NCBI GenBank assembly: GCA_948567375.1 | Contig: OX419757.1 | Span: 18,414,001 to 18,478,000 of the forward strand | DNA: 64,000 bases | Direction of reading: 5' to 3' | Source of the DNA: Lunularia cruciata | Lineage: Eukaryota; Streptophyta; Marchantiopsida; Lunulariales; Lunulariaceae | In this document: positions 9,853 through 20,825 of the stretch, piece after piece | Layout of the letters: each line of letters starts with the position of its first letter | How positions within the stretch are numbered: position 1 is the stretch's first letter | Program-made: the position numbers and the translations under genes | Notes under the pieces: model-generated | The model's database searches: none | The model's input: the letters and a program-made list of their open reading frames with translations, nothing else | Told to the model about the DNA's origin: nothing

Positions 9853-10911
9853 GTGGATCAAAATGAAGGGAGAGGGCCTAGGAGTAATGGAAACTATCCA
9901 TATACAGGAGGCCAACCAACCAAAAATTATAATGATAGAAATTATTTTGGTTATGGAGGAAGAGGCCATATCCAAAGAAAATATCCAAATTCCACTTACT
10001 ATGGAGGAAGGGGTTATGAGGGAGCCAATAGAGGGAAAGAGGGATGTAGTGAAACCCAAGTGTCTCCTAATCCAAACAAAGGTAAGGGGATAACATCCAT
10101 AGTTGTGGTTGAGAGCAAGTATGCGAAGGGAGAGTGCTCAAACCTAAAGGGTCTTAATTTGGAGCTTTTGGCACAAGAGAAGAAGAGAGCTCATTTTGTA
10201 GAGGATGTTCACTCTTCTCAAGGATTTACTCCCAGCAAGGACACTCCTATGTCTTCTAGGAACACTTGTACCTCAACACCATCAACAACAAAGACTCCAA
10301 GGAAGAAGTTGGGGATGGAGGATTTCTTGATTTCAAAGCAACAATGGAACTACAATGTGTTGGAGGATGTTGGTAGTCATAAGGCTAACATCACAATGGA
10401 CCAATTGATTGCTTTGAACCCTACCTTGAGAAAGGAGCTTAGAAGTGGTTTAAGTTCTACAAGGAGCAAGAGGAAGAAGAAGGAAAAAACTCTAGTATCA
10501 ATGGGAGTGGTGGATGGCAAGCCAGCACTATGGGAAGCTTGTGAATATACCTCCAAGATTGATGTGAGAGCAAATGGTCACAACATCAAGGATGCACTTG
10601 TTGATGGAGGATCAGCAATGAATGCCATGTCAGAAAGGTTGATGAAAAAGTTGGGTATGATACCCTCAAGATCTTCAACATTTGTGGTGAGCATGGCAAA
10701 CAAGCAACAAGTTAGACTAGTAGGGGTGATGGATAAGGTGGTAGTTTCAATTATGGGAGTTCAAAATCTCATGACTTTCCAAGTCTTGAAGGATTCAAGC
10801 CATGACTTACTTCTTGGAAGGCTATGGTTAAGAGCAGCACGCACAACTGATAGATGGCACAAAGGGTACTTGAGGATTGGGCTATCAAACCATAGAGTCA
10901 CCATCTTCTGA
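9853..10911 (+). pseudogene. A1 Gag zinc knuckle and aspartic protease
   Basis: A 352-codon open frame. The knuckle at residues about 30-45 is decayed (YFGYGGRGHIQRKYPN; the Cys residues seen in A3 are Tyr). A Ser/Thr/Lys-rich linker follows. The protease comes next, with active-site AL-VDGGSAMNAMS (Asp codon 10603-10605) and the C-terminal LLLGRLWLRAA. The family motif is D-G-G-S rather than the usual D-S/T-G. The frame ends at 10911 and overlaps the next piece, so pol continues only by frameshift. Confidence 0.8.
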
Positions 10912-11880
10912 TTATTGGGAACCAGATTTTAAAGAAGGAGCTTCAAGTGTGGATACAAGCATGGAAGAGGAGATTTCTACAAAGGAGGATGAATCTGAAT
11001 CGGATTCAGATGTGTATCCCTTGTGTGCTATGGATTTTGCAACTAAACCAGAGGTTCTAAAGGACCCATATAAATCACCATTGACACTTGAAGAGGTAGA
11101 GAGAAGGTTAGCTACCCTCAAGTATGGCCCAAATGTTACCAAGGAAGAGAAGGTGAGATTTGAAAAGATTTTCCTCAAGTTCATCCATGTGTTTGCTTTT
11201 AGTTAAGTCACCTTGAAGGATTTGGAAGAAGTCACCTTGGAGGAGCACAAGACCAATCCAAGAGGTGGAGTCACATACAAGACCAATTCTCCAAAAGCAA
11301 CATTGTATTAGCCCACCAATATCTTTGGTTGTGAAGGAGGAGATGATAAGCTCAAGGAGGCCGGATTTATCAGAATGGACACCTCCAGTTATCATTGGGA
11401 AGAAAAAGAATGGCAGACTTTGGGTATGTGTGGATAAGAAGAAGCTCAATGATGTTACCAAGAAGGACTACTACCCATTGCCATTCATTGATGAGTTCTT
11501 GGAGGAGGTTGCAGGTCATGAGAGGTACACTTTTGGAGATGGTTATAGTAGATATAACCAAATCAAGATTGCACCAGAGCATCAACAACTCACCACATTC
11601 ACCACATTCATCACATTCACCACACCTTGGGGAACTTACGCTTTCAAGGTCATACCTTTTGGGTTTTGCAATGCTCCAACCACATTCCAACCGTTCATGA
11701 ACAAGGTATTTGAACTTTTCATTGGGAAATTTGTGAGAGACTTCATTGATGACTTTTGTGTCTGTAAGAGCAAGGAGGAGCACTTTGAACACCTAATCAA
11801 GGTCATGTAATGCTTGGATGAGGCAAATGCATCACTAAACCCAAAGAAGTGCATTTTTGGATGTGACTAAGGTCTACTTT
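10877..11880 (+). pseudogene. A1 reverse transcriptase
   Basis: An acidic linker (10950-11060) leads to RT. Recognisable blocks: ISPPISLVVKEE, KKDYYPLPFIDEFLEE, FGDGYSRYNQIKIAPEHQ, YAFKVIPFGFCNAP and the catalytic FIDDFCVCKS at about 11740-11770, with both Asp kept. The frame is broken near 11202 (TAA) and again around 11360. A 12-bp in-frame expansion (ccacattcacca repeated) at about 11592-11620 inserts extra TFTTFI residues. Confidence 0.84.
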
Positions 11881-12640
11881 TGGGACACATCATCTCCAAG
11901 GATAGAATAGCAGTTGGCCTTGAGAAGGTGAGGAAAATATCAGAACTTCAATTCCCTTCAAGCTTGACAAAGTTACGCCAATTCTTGGGGATGGTTGGAC
12001 ACTATAGGAGGTTCATCTTCTCATTTTTCAACAAGGCTTATGCATTGACTATCTACATGAAGAAGGGTATAGATTACATGGTCATTTTGGAGGACAAGGA
12101 GGCTCTCAAAGCTTTTTAGGAGCTCAAACAATCCCTTGTTGTAGCTCCAATTCTTGCTAAACCTAATTGAAGTAAGCCTTTCATCCTCTACACAGATACT
12201 TCTCATGTAGCTATAGGATGCACTCTTAGTCAATTAGACCAAGATGGCATGATCATCCAATAGCTTATGCTAGTAGGCAGATGGTTTTAGCAAAAAGGAA
12301 CTACTCTGTCATGGAGAGAGAAGGGTTGGCACTGATCTTTGGTATTAAAAAGTTTAGACACTACTTGATTGGAGAGAAAGCCACCATTATCACGGATCAC
12401 AAGGCTTTGAAATACATCTTCAACAAGCCTAATGTTGAAGGGAGACTAGCAAGGTGGATGATACTCTTGTCTGAGTATGACTACACCATTGAGAATATAC
12501 CAAGAAAGAAACATGCAAATGCTGATTTGTTATCTAGAGCCTATAATCATGATGGAGATGAGCTAGTTGATGATTCCTTCCCGGATGAGGAGCTCATGAT
12601 AATCTGAGTCACTCAAGAGGTTCCAATAGAGTACAAGGAG
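11881..12640 (+). pseudogene. A1 RT thumb and RNase H
   Basis: GHIISKDRIAVGLEKV, LRQFLGMVGHYRRFI and YMKKGIDYMV mark the thumb. RNase H follows, with YTDTSHVAIGC, YSVMEREGLALIFGIKKFRHYL, TDHKALKYIF and HANADLLSR (12281-12607 open). Disruptions at TAG 12117-12119, TGA 12168-12170 and a 1-base loss near 12246 are all shared with A2 but absent from A3. Confidence 0.84.
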
Positions 12641-13891
12641 ATTGTGGATTTTGTGACAAGAGGTAACTATCCAGAAGGGATGCATGCTAGAGAGAGGAAG
12701 GCCCTTGCAGCAAGATCAAGACCTTACACAATGGTGGAGTATATTCTTTTTCAAAAAGGAGCAAATGGTCTACTTTGAAGAGCAGTGGGTAATAGAAGAG
12801 TCTATCCTACTTAAAAAGGAGTTTCATGAAGGTTTAGTGTGTGGAGAAAATTTTGCAAGAAAGGTGACTGTGTTCAAGATTCTAGATGCAGGTTACCATT
12901 GGAGAGGAATTTTCAAGGATTATCTTGATTATTACAAAACTTGTCATGTTTGTCAAGCTTTTGCTAGAAAGTCTACATCCACTCCACCACTAAGATCAAT
13001 TCTATTGCTAGAACCTTTTGAGAAGTGGAGAATTGATTTTGTAGGTCCTCTCAATAGACCCCCAAGGAACAATCGGTACATTGTGGTAGTTACTGATTAT
13101 CTTACCAAGTGGATTGAGGCTAGACCATCCAGGGACAAGAATGAAGATGAGGTTGGTTGATTTCTTTATGAACAAATTATCACTAGGTATGGATGCCCTT
13201 TGGAGTTGGTTTCTTATAGAGGAGGAGAGTTTACAGGAAGCATTACTACAACCATGCTTTAACTTTTCTCTATCACACATAGAGTAACTACATTCTATAA
13301 GCCAAATTCCAATGGCTTGGCAGAAAGAACCAATAGACCTTGTGCATGATGTTAGCCAAAGATGCAGAAATGGAGGGGGCTAAAAATCATTGGGACAAGA
13401 GGATTCATGCAGTTTTGTGAAAGTATAGGAAAACCATGAAGAATTCCACCTGGTATTCTCCATTTCAATTGGTATATCTTATTGAGTCTACCTTACCTTT
13501 TCACTTTGATCTTCCTACCTTCCAAAGCATTCATAGGAGATTGAAGAAATTACAAGGAGGTGATGTAGAGAAGTCAAGGAAGGAACAACTCATGGAATTG
13601 GAAGAGGTAAGAGCAGTTGCTATGGTTGGAGTAGAGCCCGCCCAAAAGAAACAAAAGGAGAGCTATGACAAGAGGCAAGGTAAGAAGAAGGTGGAGCCTT
13701 TCAAAGAAGGTGATTGGGTAATGTTGTTCGATTCTATTCAATTCAAGAGAGTGCAAAAGAAGTTTTTGCCTAAGTATTTTGGACCTTTCATAGTGGAGAA
13801 GGTGTGGGGCAACTACACCTATGATCTCAAGGAGTTGGGAGGAAGACACTTTGATAGGATTAACAATGATAAGTTGAAGATATATCATTGA
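12640..13891 (+). pseudogene. A1 integrase
   Basis: The N-terminal zinc region (FHEGLVCGENFARK ... CHVCQAF) has Asn where A2 keeps the second His. The core has WRIDFVGPLN and VVVTDYLTKWIEA. The second catalytic Asp is lost (LVSYRGGEF versus LVSDRGGEF in A2), and the NGLAERTN block follows. The C-terminal part 13436-13891 (RQGKKKVEPFKEGDWVMLFD, LPKYFGPFIVEKVWGNYTY) is the GPY/F-type module, with no chromodomain. Confidence 0.85.
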
Positions 13892-13904
13892 AGGTAGAGA
13901 GACC

Positions 13905-13926
13905 TTCACTTTGGGGACAAAGTGAA
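13905..13926 (+). other. Conserved hairpin upstream of the A-family PPT (A1)
   Basis: ttcacttt / aaagtgaa, an 8-bp perfect inverted repeat with a 6-base loop (ggggac). The same stem is at 22804-22825 in A2 with loop ggggat. It lies just after the integrase stop. Possible 3' signal; role unknown. Confidence 0.55.
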
Positions 13927-13933
13927 AACTTAG

Positions 13934-13945
13934 TCCGAGGGTAAA
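13934..13945 (+). other. Polypurine tract of A1
   Basis: ccgagggtaaa directly before TGTAACACCC; A2 has cgaggggtaaa. Primer for plus-strand DNA synthesis by analogy with other Ty3 elements. Confidence 0.6.
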
Positions 13946-14626
13946 TGTAACACCCATTCATGCATGTGTGTGTATTGTGATATTCAGCTTGGTATTACAA
14001 GTACTTGAGAGATATTATTTATATAGAGATAAAAGATGGTTCTACATTAGTTAGGATTAGCTAAAGTTAATCATAGCTAAGATAAAGGAGATCTACTTTA
14101 GAGGAAGTGGAAAAGATGAACACCACTATTTTGGATTCTTGTGTGTTGACTTGGTATTATTTCTAGGTGTTTGGCTTTGAGGAAAGAGTTGAGAACTCTT
14201 GGGCCCGCAAGCTTTTTTGTTTTGGATTCTTCTCTAGTTCAAGGATAACCTATGTGAAGGAATCCTTGACTTAGTGGTTGGGTCAAGATAAGATCACATG
14301 GTAGTAGAATATACCTATGTGAATGAATATTCCTTTCTATTCCTTCCTTTTTTTTGATGTTACTTGACTTTTAGTCTAGTAACTTGAATTACTAAGGTAA
14401 TTAGTAACTTGGTGTGCAACTATTTCACAAGTAAATAAACAAGGGGTGAGGAGGTACTCATCATCCTTTGATTTGCAACTATCTTTCTCATTTGAGTTCT
14501 CTAGTGAGCAATGTCTTGAGTCTTGGAGTGCTAGCCTTGGAGGAGGATGATGGAGTTGGGGTTCCTTGCCTTCTTAGTCCATGGTGCACTACCATAATAT
14601 TCATTAGAGGTTCATCTTGAGTGACA
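13946..14626 (+). repeat. 3' LTR of A1
   Basis: Starts TGTAACACCC and ends GAGTGACA. By eye it differs from the 5' LTR by scattered substitutions and small indels, so the insertion is not recent. Confidence 0.92.
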
Positions 14627-14631
14627 TGAAA
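14627..14631. repeat. Target-site duplication, right (A1)
   Basis: tgaaa, pairing with tgaat at 6858-6862. Confidence 0.85.
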
Positions 14632-15189
14632 ATCACATCTTGGAGGATATACTTTGTGCTTTTATGAACATCCACCATACCAATTGGGATGAATATCTTG
14701 CAATTGCAAAGTTTGCGTATAATAATTCCAAATCGGCAAGCATTGAATTCTCTTCTTTCTTCCTCAATTTTGGCCAAGATCCACTTGTTCTATATTCCTT
14801 TCTTGCTCCTCTTCCATCTAATGTCCCTCATATGTCCACATTCTTGACCATATCCCAGTCCCTCTAACAAGCCAAATCTCATCTCCTTGTTGCTTAGAAT
14901 TGTCAAGAATAATATATGGACCACCATTGTTGTGATCTCACCTTTCAAATTGGTGATAAAGTTATGCCCTCCTCTAGTAACCTACCCCTCCCACTTGATA
15001 CCCATGTTTGTTAGCTCACCCCTAATTGGATAAGACCCTTTGATGTCACCCAAATCATCTCTTTTGATGCTTATCAACTTGCCTTGCCTTGTCATATGCG
15101 CATCCACCCTATCTTTCACATTTCCAAGTTAAAACCCTTTGTTCCTAACTCATCTTTTTTTTCCTCTCATGTCCAACCTCTTACTCTTT
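14632..15189 (+). pseudogene. B1 integrase, part after the nested insertion
   Basis: The frame resumes with NHILEDILCAFMNIHHTNWD (14626 onward) and continues through YLAIAKFAYNNSKSASIEFS and a LNFGQDPLVLYSFL block (open at 14640-14867). The PPKSHP/GPF-like C-terminal segment is degenerate (about 14960-15130). This is the typical Ty3 integrase region between the catalytic core and the chromodomain. Confidence 0.85.
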
Positions 15190-15330
15190 TCCCTATCAAT
15201 GATTATAAGGAGTAAAAAGTTGATCATATCCTCACATGTCACCAACCAACAAGGCTGCCGACAACATATGGAGTACAAGATCCTTTGGAAAGGGTATCTC
15301 CTTCATGATGTCACATGGTAACCTCTTTCT
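15190..15330 (+). pseudogene. B1 chromodomain remnant
   Basis: The end of the open piece 15139-15321 reads HMEYKILWKGYLLHDVTW, closely matching the chromodomain consensus 'EYLVKWKGY---ATWEP'. It sits directly C-terminal to the integrase, as in plant chromoviruses, where it directs integration into particular chromatin. It is the best single piece of evidence for the B1 lineage. Confidence 0.8.
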
Positions 15331-15402
15331 CATCTCTAGAATGCACAAACAACCATCCAAGAGTTTGAAGGTTCATTGGCGACAAGGACATCACAAACTA
15401 GC

Positions 15403-15414
15403 AATGGGGGAATA
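15403..15414 (+). other. Polypurine tract of B1
   Basis: aatgggggaata just before the 3' LTR at 15415. Confidence 0.65.
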
Positions 15415-15780
15415 TGTTACAATATGGAGTTTAGCAATGAAGTTAGTTAGGACTAACAAAATAGCAAATAGGCCAAATTAACCTATAATATTCTATAAGT
15501 ATTTAGGAAGCTTCTTGGAAAGTTTCCTCACTAGCTTAGCTTGCACGCCAAGTAGACAACTTCTAGAAGGAAATTTCTTGAGAAGATTCTCGATTAACTT
15601 GGCTTGCACTCCAAGAAAGCCATTCAAGGAAACTTTTTGAGAAGGTTCTCAAGAGCCTTTTATTCTCTCTATAAATACCAAAGCCAAAGCTCTTGCTAGG
15701 CATTTAGAGTTTCCCACACTCAAGTATCCCAATGTGATCTTCAGTTCTCCTATTTCTCTCCTTGGTCTCGGTCTTTTACA
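15415..15780 (+). repeat. 3' LTR of chromovirus B1
   Basis: Starts tgttacaatatgg and ends gtcttttaca, paralleling 2429-2829. It is about 35 bp shorter, mainly within the AGCTTCTAG-rich section. Confidence 0.87.
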
Positions 15781-16064
15781 ATTAGAATAGATTGAACCCA
15801 CTTGCATGAACTTTTTGTGCTAAATCTTTCATGAAAGTGATTTGATCATTTAACTTTTATATAATGTGCCATTGAGGGTTGCATAATCCTATTTTGGGAA
15901 TAATTCTTACCCAAGAGGATAAAAATATAACAATAGACAAAACATGACAAAGTGGCATTTTCTCTTCACATCTGACCAATTCGAAATTGTATTCTTGTGG
16001 AAATGACCTGTTCTTACCAATTATATAACTAGTATGTCAACACTAGGTTGTCACAACTTTGCAC
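15781..16064. other. Unassigned spacer between B1 and A2
   Basis: I see no ORF or repeat of note. It does not visibly continue the truncated B2 element that lies on the other side of A2. Confidence 0.4.
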
Positions 16065-16680
16065 TCTAACACCCATTTGTGCATGTGTGTGGTATTGTGA
16101 TATTTAGCTTGGTATTACAAGTACTTAAGAGATATTATGTATATAGAGATAAAGGATGGTTCTATATAAGTCATGGTTAGCTAAATTTATTCAGAGCTAA
16201 GATAGAGGAAACCTTACTTTAGAGGAAGTAGAAAGATGAGCACCACTATTTTGGATTTTAGTGTGTTGACTTGGTATTATTCCTAGGTGTTTGGCTTTGA
16301 GGAAAAAGTTGAGAACTCTTGGGCCCGCAAGCCTTTTTGTTTTAGATTCTTCTTTAGTCCAAGGATAGTCCATGTGAAGGAATCCTTGACTTAGTGGCTG
16401 GGTCAAGATAAAACCATATGCTTAGGGGAATATGCCCATGTGAATGGATATTCCTTTCTATTTTTTGACTTGTCTTGACTTCTAGTCTAGTAACTTGAGT
16501 TACTGCAATAATTAGTAACTTTGGTACATAAATTTTTCACAAGTATATAAACAAGGGGTGAGGAGGTACTCATCATCCTTTCATTTGCAACTATCTCTCT
16601 CTCATTGAGTTCTATAGTGAGCAATGTCTTGAGTCTTGGAGTGTTAGCCTTGGAGGAGTATGATGGAGTTGGGGTTCCTT
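16065..16680 (+). repeat. 5' LTR of A2, 3'-truncated
   Basis: Starts TCTAACACCC (TG to TC) and matches the A1 LTR up to 'ggggttcctt'. There it jumps to 'gggcaaaatctcaag', which in A1 is at about 7822. About 350 bp is missing. Both sides of the deletion share 'ttg'. Confidence 0.88.
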
Positions 16681-17269
16681 GGGCAAAATCTCAAGTTTAA
16701 GATCTGAACTTAAAATTTCTACACATGATAGTTTGGGTTAATTTTTAGTTATCACACTTAGAATTATTTTGAGAGCTATTATGTGCATTGGGCTAGAATT
16801 TTTTTAAGTTGATAGGGTAAACTGCTCATGCAACTGCATGCTCTCTGGAAAATTGTATAGAGCCTGCCATTTCTTTAATTTTCAATGGATTATTGTAAAA
16901 CTTTCCAAGAAAATAAAATACATTATATCGCACTTGTTGACACAAAAATTAGAGAGAGATCATTTTTGAGCATGGAGTTATAAGTTTTTGAAGTGAGGGG
17001 GGTGGTTTTTAGACTAAATCTGAAATATGTGTACTGAATAGAAAATTTTCTAGGCCAAATGGCTCAATGAAAAGATCTAAAATTTTGCAAGGAGTGACAT
17101 CCTGGGGTTGTGATCACATGTGCAAAATTTTGGAGGACATTAACATACAAGTTGAGAGGTCTGAGTGAAATTTTGAGGAAGTGTCAATTCTGCAAAGTGT
17201 AGATCTCATGCATGAGGAGTTTGAGAGCAACAAAAAGTATGTTTGAGTGTTTAGATTCATCTTGGGAAC

Positions 17270-17700
17270 ATGGAGGATCACCAAGAGTGGAAATTGAGAC
17301 TGTGCAAGATTTCCCAAGGGTTTGAGGTGATTTTAGGGGTGGATTTGAGGAAAAGAGAGTTTACAATATAATTCGAAGAGAGTGTTGAGAGGATCCAAAA
17401 ACATACACCACTTGGAGGAAAGAGTGAGTCTAAGTGCTTTCTATGTAGAGAGAAAGGACATAAGGCAAGTTCATGTCCATTGACCTTTGAGAGCAAGAGA
17501 TTGAGGGAAAGGAGAGGTTTACTTGACTTGGGTTTGCATGTTGGACCTTCTTCACCAAGATTGGGAGGGAGAATATCTAAGACCAAGGAGTTATGTGAGG
17601 TTTGTAGAGTTGACTTCTAAAAGGACATGAGTGTAGTGGAGTAAAATCACCTTTGGAGACTTTGGTGAAGGATCTTGGAGAGAATCTTAGTAAAGCTTCA
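17270..17700 (+). pseudogene. Extra zinc-knuckle ORF, A2 copy
   Basis: ATG at 17270 (MEDHQEWKLRLCKISQGFEV). The frame is stopped by TAA at about 17370, then the knuckle CFLCREKGHKASSC is readable at about 17437-17478. The second Cys cluster is damaged by a small deletion at about 17608. Confidence 0.68.
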
Positions 17701-17964
17701 GAAATACTCCACCTTCATCAGCTAGTTCTCAAGATTAGTGATAGAGATAATCTTTCAACTTATGGATAAACTATCCATGAGAGTTCGCTTAATATGCACT
17801 CTAGGATTTGATGTTGCTATAGAAATCTTGGAGAAACTTGAGCCTTTTGTGTTCCCTAGAGTAGATTACTCTCAAATGGTGTTAGTCATGTATATACTCT
17901 ATTAGTTATGGAGTGAGAGAAAAGAAAAAAAAATTGAGAGAAAGAAAGATAGTGAGAGGTTAAG

Positions 17965-18806
17965 ATGGGGAAACTTCTGGTTTCCTTTGGCAAGCATGGA
18001 GAAGATGTAGAGGCCTTTGTGAGATATTTCAAGAACACGGTAGGAAACATAGGAAACAATGAGAGGAGGAAGAATGAGTGGGCCTCACTATTACCAGATT
18101 TCTTTGAGGATGCAGCACTTACATGGTATGAGTCAGAATACCAAAAGAGAGAGAGGAGAGATGGGGAAGAGGAGTCTTGGGAGACTTTGACTTCAGCACT
18201 CATTGAGAATTTTCTTCCTGATGAGAGTTATGAGAGATTGATGAGTGAGGTTACACTTCTCAAGCAAGGAGATGGAGAGAAAGTGAGAGTCTACGTGGAA
18301 AGAGTGGAAAAGTTAGAGTCCAAATTTTGCATAGTGTTGAGGAGGGTGGAGATGATGTCGAGACTACTATGATTGGCAAAGGGGCCATGCTCACCAAGAA
18401 TTTTGTGGGAGGATTGAGACCACAAATAAGAAGCAAGGTGAGATATGAGAAACCTTCTTCCAAGGTTGAAGCTATCAAGATCGCAATTCGTATGGAAGAG
18501 AGTTTGGAAGGGGATGAGAGTGATTTGGTGGTGAAGGAGGTTGTGCATCCTCCTCAAGGCTACAAGTATGGTGGAATTTCTGATACTTTGGTGGCAAGGG
18601 TTGCACCACAAGTAGTAGTTGCTCCAATTCTTGCACCTCCACCAAAAGATCCACTTCAAACCATCACAGAACAACTTGCGGATCTCAAGTTCAATGTGGT
18701 ACAACTATGGGAGAAGAGAGAGTTGGATCAGAATGTAGGGAGAGGGCCCAGGAGTTATAGAAAAAATTCATATAGAGAAAGCCAACCGGCAAAAAAAATT
18801 CACTGA
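17965..18806 (+). pseudogene. A2 Gag
   Basis: ATG at 17965 (MGKLLVSFGKHGEDVEAFV) is the best view of the Gag start in this family. The capsid core WASLLPDFFEDAALTWYES is clear. One frameshift at about 18340 splits it into 17965-18372 and 18327-18806. The zinc-knuckle region (about 18830-18860) lies beyond a further frameshift at about 18790 and keeps the CGGRGHIKRNC pattern. Confidence 0.83.
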
Positions 18807-18979
18807 TAGAAATTATTTTGGTTGTGGAGGAAGAGGCCATATCAAAAGAAATTGCCTAAATTCCACTTACCATGGAGGAAGGGGTTATGAGAGAGCCAAT
18901 AGAGGGAAAGAAGGAAGTAGTGAAACCCAAGTGGCTCCTAATACAAACAAAGGTAAGGGGATAGCATCCATAGCTGTGG

Positions 18980-20077
18980 TTGAGAGCAAGTATGAAGGGA
19001 GAGTGCTCAAACTCCAAGGGTCTTAATTTGGAGCTTTTGGCACAAGAGAAGAAGAGAACTCATTTTGCACAGGATGTTCACTCTTTTCAAGGATTTACTC
19101 CAAGCAAGGATACTCCTATGTCTACTAGGAGCACTCGCACCTCAACACCATCAACAATAAAGACTTTAAGGAAGAAATTAGGGATGGAGGACTTCTTGAT
19201 CTCAAAGCAACAATGAAACTACAATGTGTTGGAGGATGTTGGTAGTCACAAGGCTAACATCACAGTGGGCCAATTGATTGCTTTGAACCCTACCTTCAAA
19301 AAGGAGTTTAGAGGTGGTATGAGTTCTACAAGGAGCAAGAGAAAGACAAAGGCAAAAGTTGCAGTATCAATGGGGGTGGTGGATGCCAAGCCAACACCAT
19401 GGGAGGCTTGTGAATATGCCTCCAAGATTGATGTGAGAGTGAATGGTCACAACATCAAGGATGCATTGGTTGATGGAGGATCAGCATTAAATGCCATGTC
19501 AGATAGGTTGATGAAGAAGTTGGGTATGATACCCTCAAGACCTTCAACATTTGTGGTGAGCATGGCAAACAAGCAACAAGTTCAACCAATAGGGGTGATG
19601 GATAAAGTGGTAGTTTCAATTATGGGAGTTCAAAATCTCATGACTTTCCAAGTCTTGAAGGATTCAAGCTATGACTTACTTCTTGGGAGGTCATGGTTGA
19701 GAGCAGCATGCACAACTGATCGATGGCACAAAGGGTACTTGAGGATTGGGCCATCAAACCATAGAGTCACTATTCCTACGACTAACACCACCAACACTTC
19801 ACATTTAGATACACCATCTTTTGACTATAGGGAATCAGATTTTGAAGAAGGAGCTTTAGGTGTGGACACAAGCATGGAAGAGGAGACTTCCACGGAGGAG
19901 GATGAATGTGAATCAGATTCAGATGTGCATCCTTTGTGTGCTATGGATTTTGCACCTAAGCCAGAGGTTTTGAAGGACCCAGATAAATCACCACTTACAC
20001 TTGAGGAGGTAGAGAGAAAGTTATCTACCCACAAGTATGGCCCAAATGTTTACCAAGGAGGAGAAAGCGAGATTTGA
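18980..20077 (+). pseudogene. A2 linker and aspartic protease
   Basis: The open pieces 18980-19216 and 19226-20077 are separated by one TGA. The protease active site reads ALVDGGSALNAMS (Asp codon 19472-19474), followed by LLLGRSWLRAA and an acidic linker. A 1-base insertion near 20048 ends the frame before RT. Confidence 0.82.
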
Positions 20078-20825
20078 GGAGATTTTCTGCAAGTTCATCC
20101 ATGTTTTTGCTTCCAATAACAAGGATTTGAAGGAAGTCACCTTGGAGGAGCACAAGATAGAGGTGGAGTCACATGCAAGACCAATCCGCCAAAAACAACG
20201 TCGCATTAGCCCACCAATATCTTTGGTTGTGAAGGAGGAGATTGATAAGCTCAAGGAGGCTAGATTTATCTTTGAGGTAGAGAATTCAGAATAGGTGTCT
20301 CCAATTGTCATTGTGAAGAAAAAGAATGGCAAGCTTTGGGTATGTGTGGATTACAAGAAGCTCAGTGATGTTACCAAGAAGGACTACTACCCATTGCCAT
20401 TCATTGATGAGATCTTGGAGGAGGTTGTAGGTCATGAAAGGTACAGTTTTGGATATGGTTATAATGGATATAACCAAATCAAGATTGCACCAGAGCATCA
20501 ACAACTCACCACATTCACCACACCTTGGGGAACTTACGCTTTCAAGGTCATGGCTTTTGGGCTTTGCAATGCTCCAGCCACATTCCAACGGTTCATGAAC
20601 AAGGTATTTGAACCTTTCATTGGGAAATTTGTGAGAGACTTCATTGATGAATTTTGTGTCTGTGCGAGCAAGGAGGAGCACTTTGAACACCTAATGAAGG
20701 TCTTGCAAAGCTTGGATGAGGCAAATGCATTGCTCGACCCAGAGAAGTGAATTTTTGGATGTGAAGAAGGTCTACTTTTAGGGCACATCATCTCCAAGGA
20801 TGAAATAGCACTTGATCCTGAGAAG
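20037..20825 (+). pseudogene. A2 reverse transcriptase
   Basis: RISPPISLVVKEEIDKLKEA is followed by a W to TAG stop at 20292-20294 (A3 keeps TGG). The frame 20295-20750 then encodes KKNGKLWVCVDYKKLSDVTK, YNGYNQIKIAPEHQ and the catalytic box. The box reads FIDEF: the second catalytic Asp has become Glu, which would be expected to abolish or cripple polymerase activity. Confidence 0.84.

Larger units (their letters stand above)
6863..14626 (+). mobile_element. Ty3/gypsy element A1 (OTA/Tat-like), nested in B1
   Basis: 7764 bp with LTRs of 678 and 681 bp, a tRNA-Glu-like PBS, a leader ORF, an extra zinc-knuckle ORF, Gag, PR, RT, RNase H, IN and a purine-rich PPT. The RT has the DGYS-YNQI and PFGFCNAP signatures typical of the Athila/Tat (OTA) branch, and no chromodomain follows the integrase. 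Target duplications of 5 bp flank it. Many stops make it inactive. A2 and A3 are its relatives in this window. The lineage assignment is by motif recognition, not phylogeny. Confidence 0.92.
2429..15780 (+). mobile_element. Ty3/gypsy chromovirus B1, host of the nested element A1
   Basis: Two related LTRs (2429-2829 and 15415-15780) bracket a PBS, Gag, PR, RT, RNase H, IN and a chromodomain, in that order, all on the plus strand and all broken by stops. Removing the nested A1 element (6863-14626) leaves about 5.6 kb, normal for a chromovirus. The integrase reading frame rejoins exactly across the insertion (DGKVE before, NHILEDI after). The flanks of the outer LTRs (atcaa on the left, attag on the right) agree at only 3 of 5 bases, so a target duplication is possible but not proven. 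The element is clearly dead. Confidence 0.9.

Noticed and set aside
11370-11792. Long minus-strand ORFs opposite family A RT (also 20286-20690 and 62876-63448)
   Set aside because: They mirror the RT coding strand in every copy and carry no domain; their length follows from codon bias of the sense frame.
2424-15785. Five-base target duplication for B1 (atcaa / attag)
   Set aside because: Only 3 of 5 bases agree; two transitions could explain it but it cannot be claimed.
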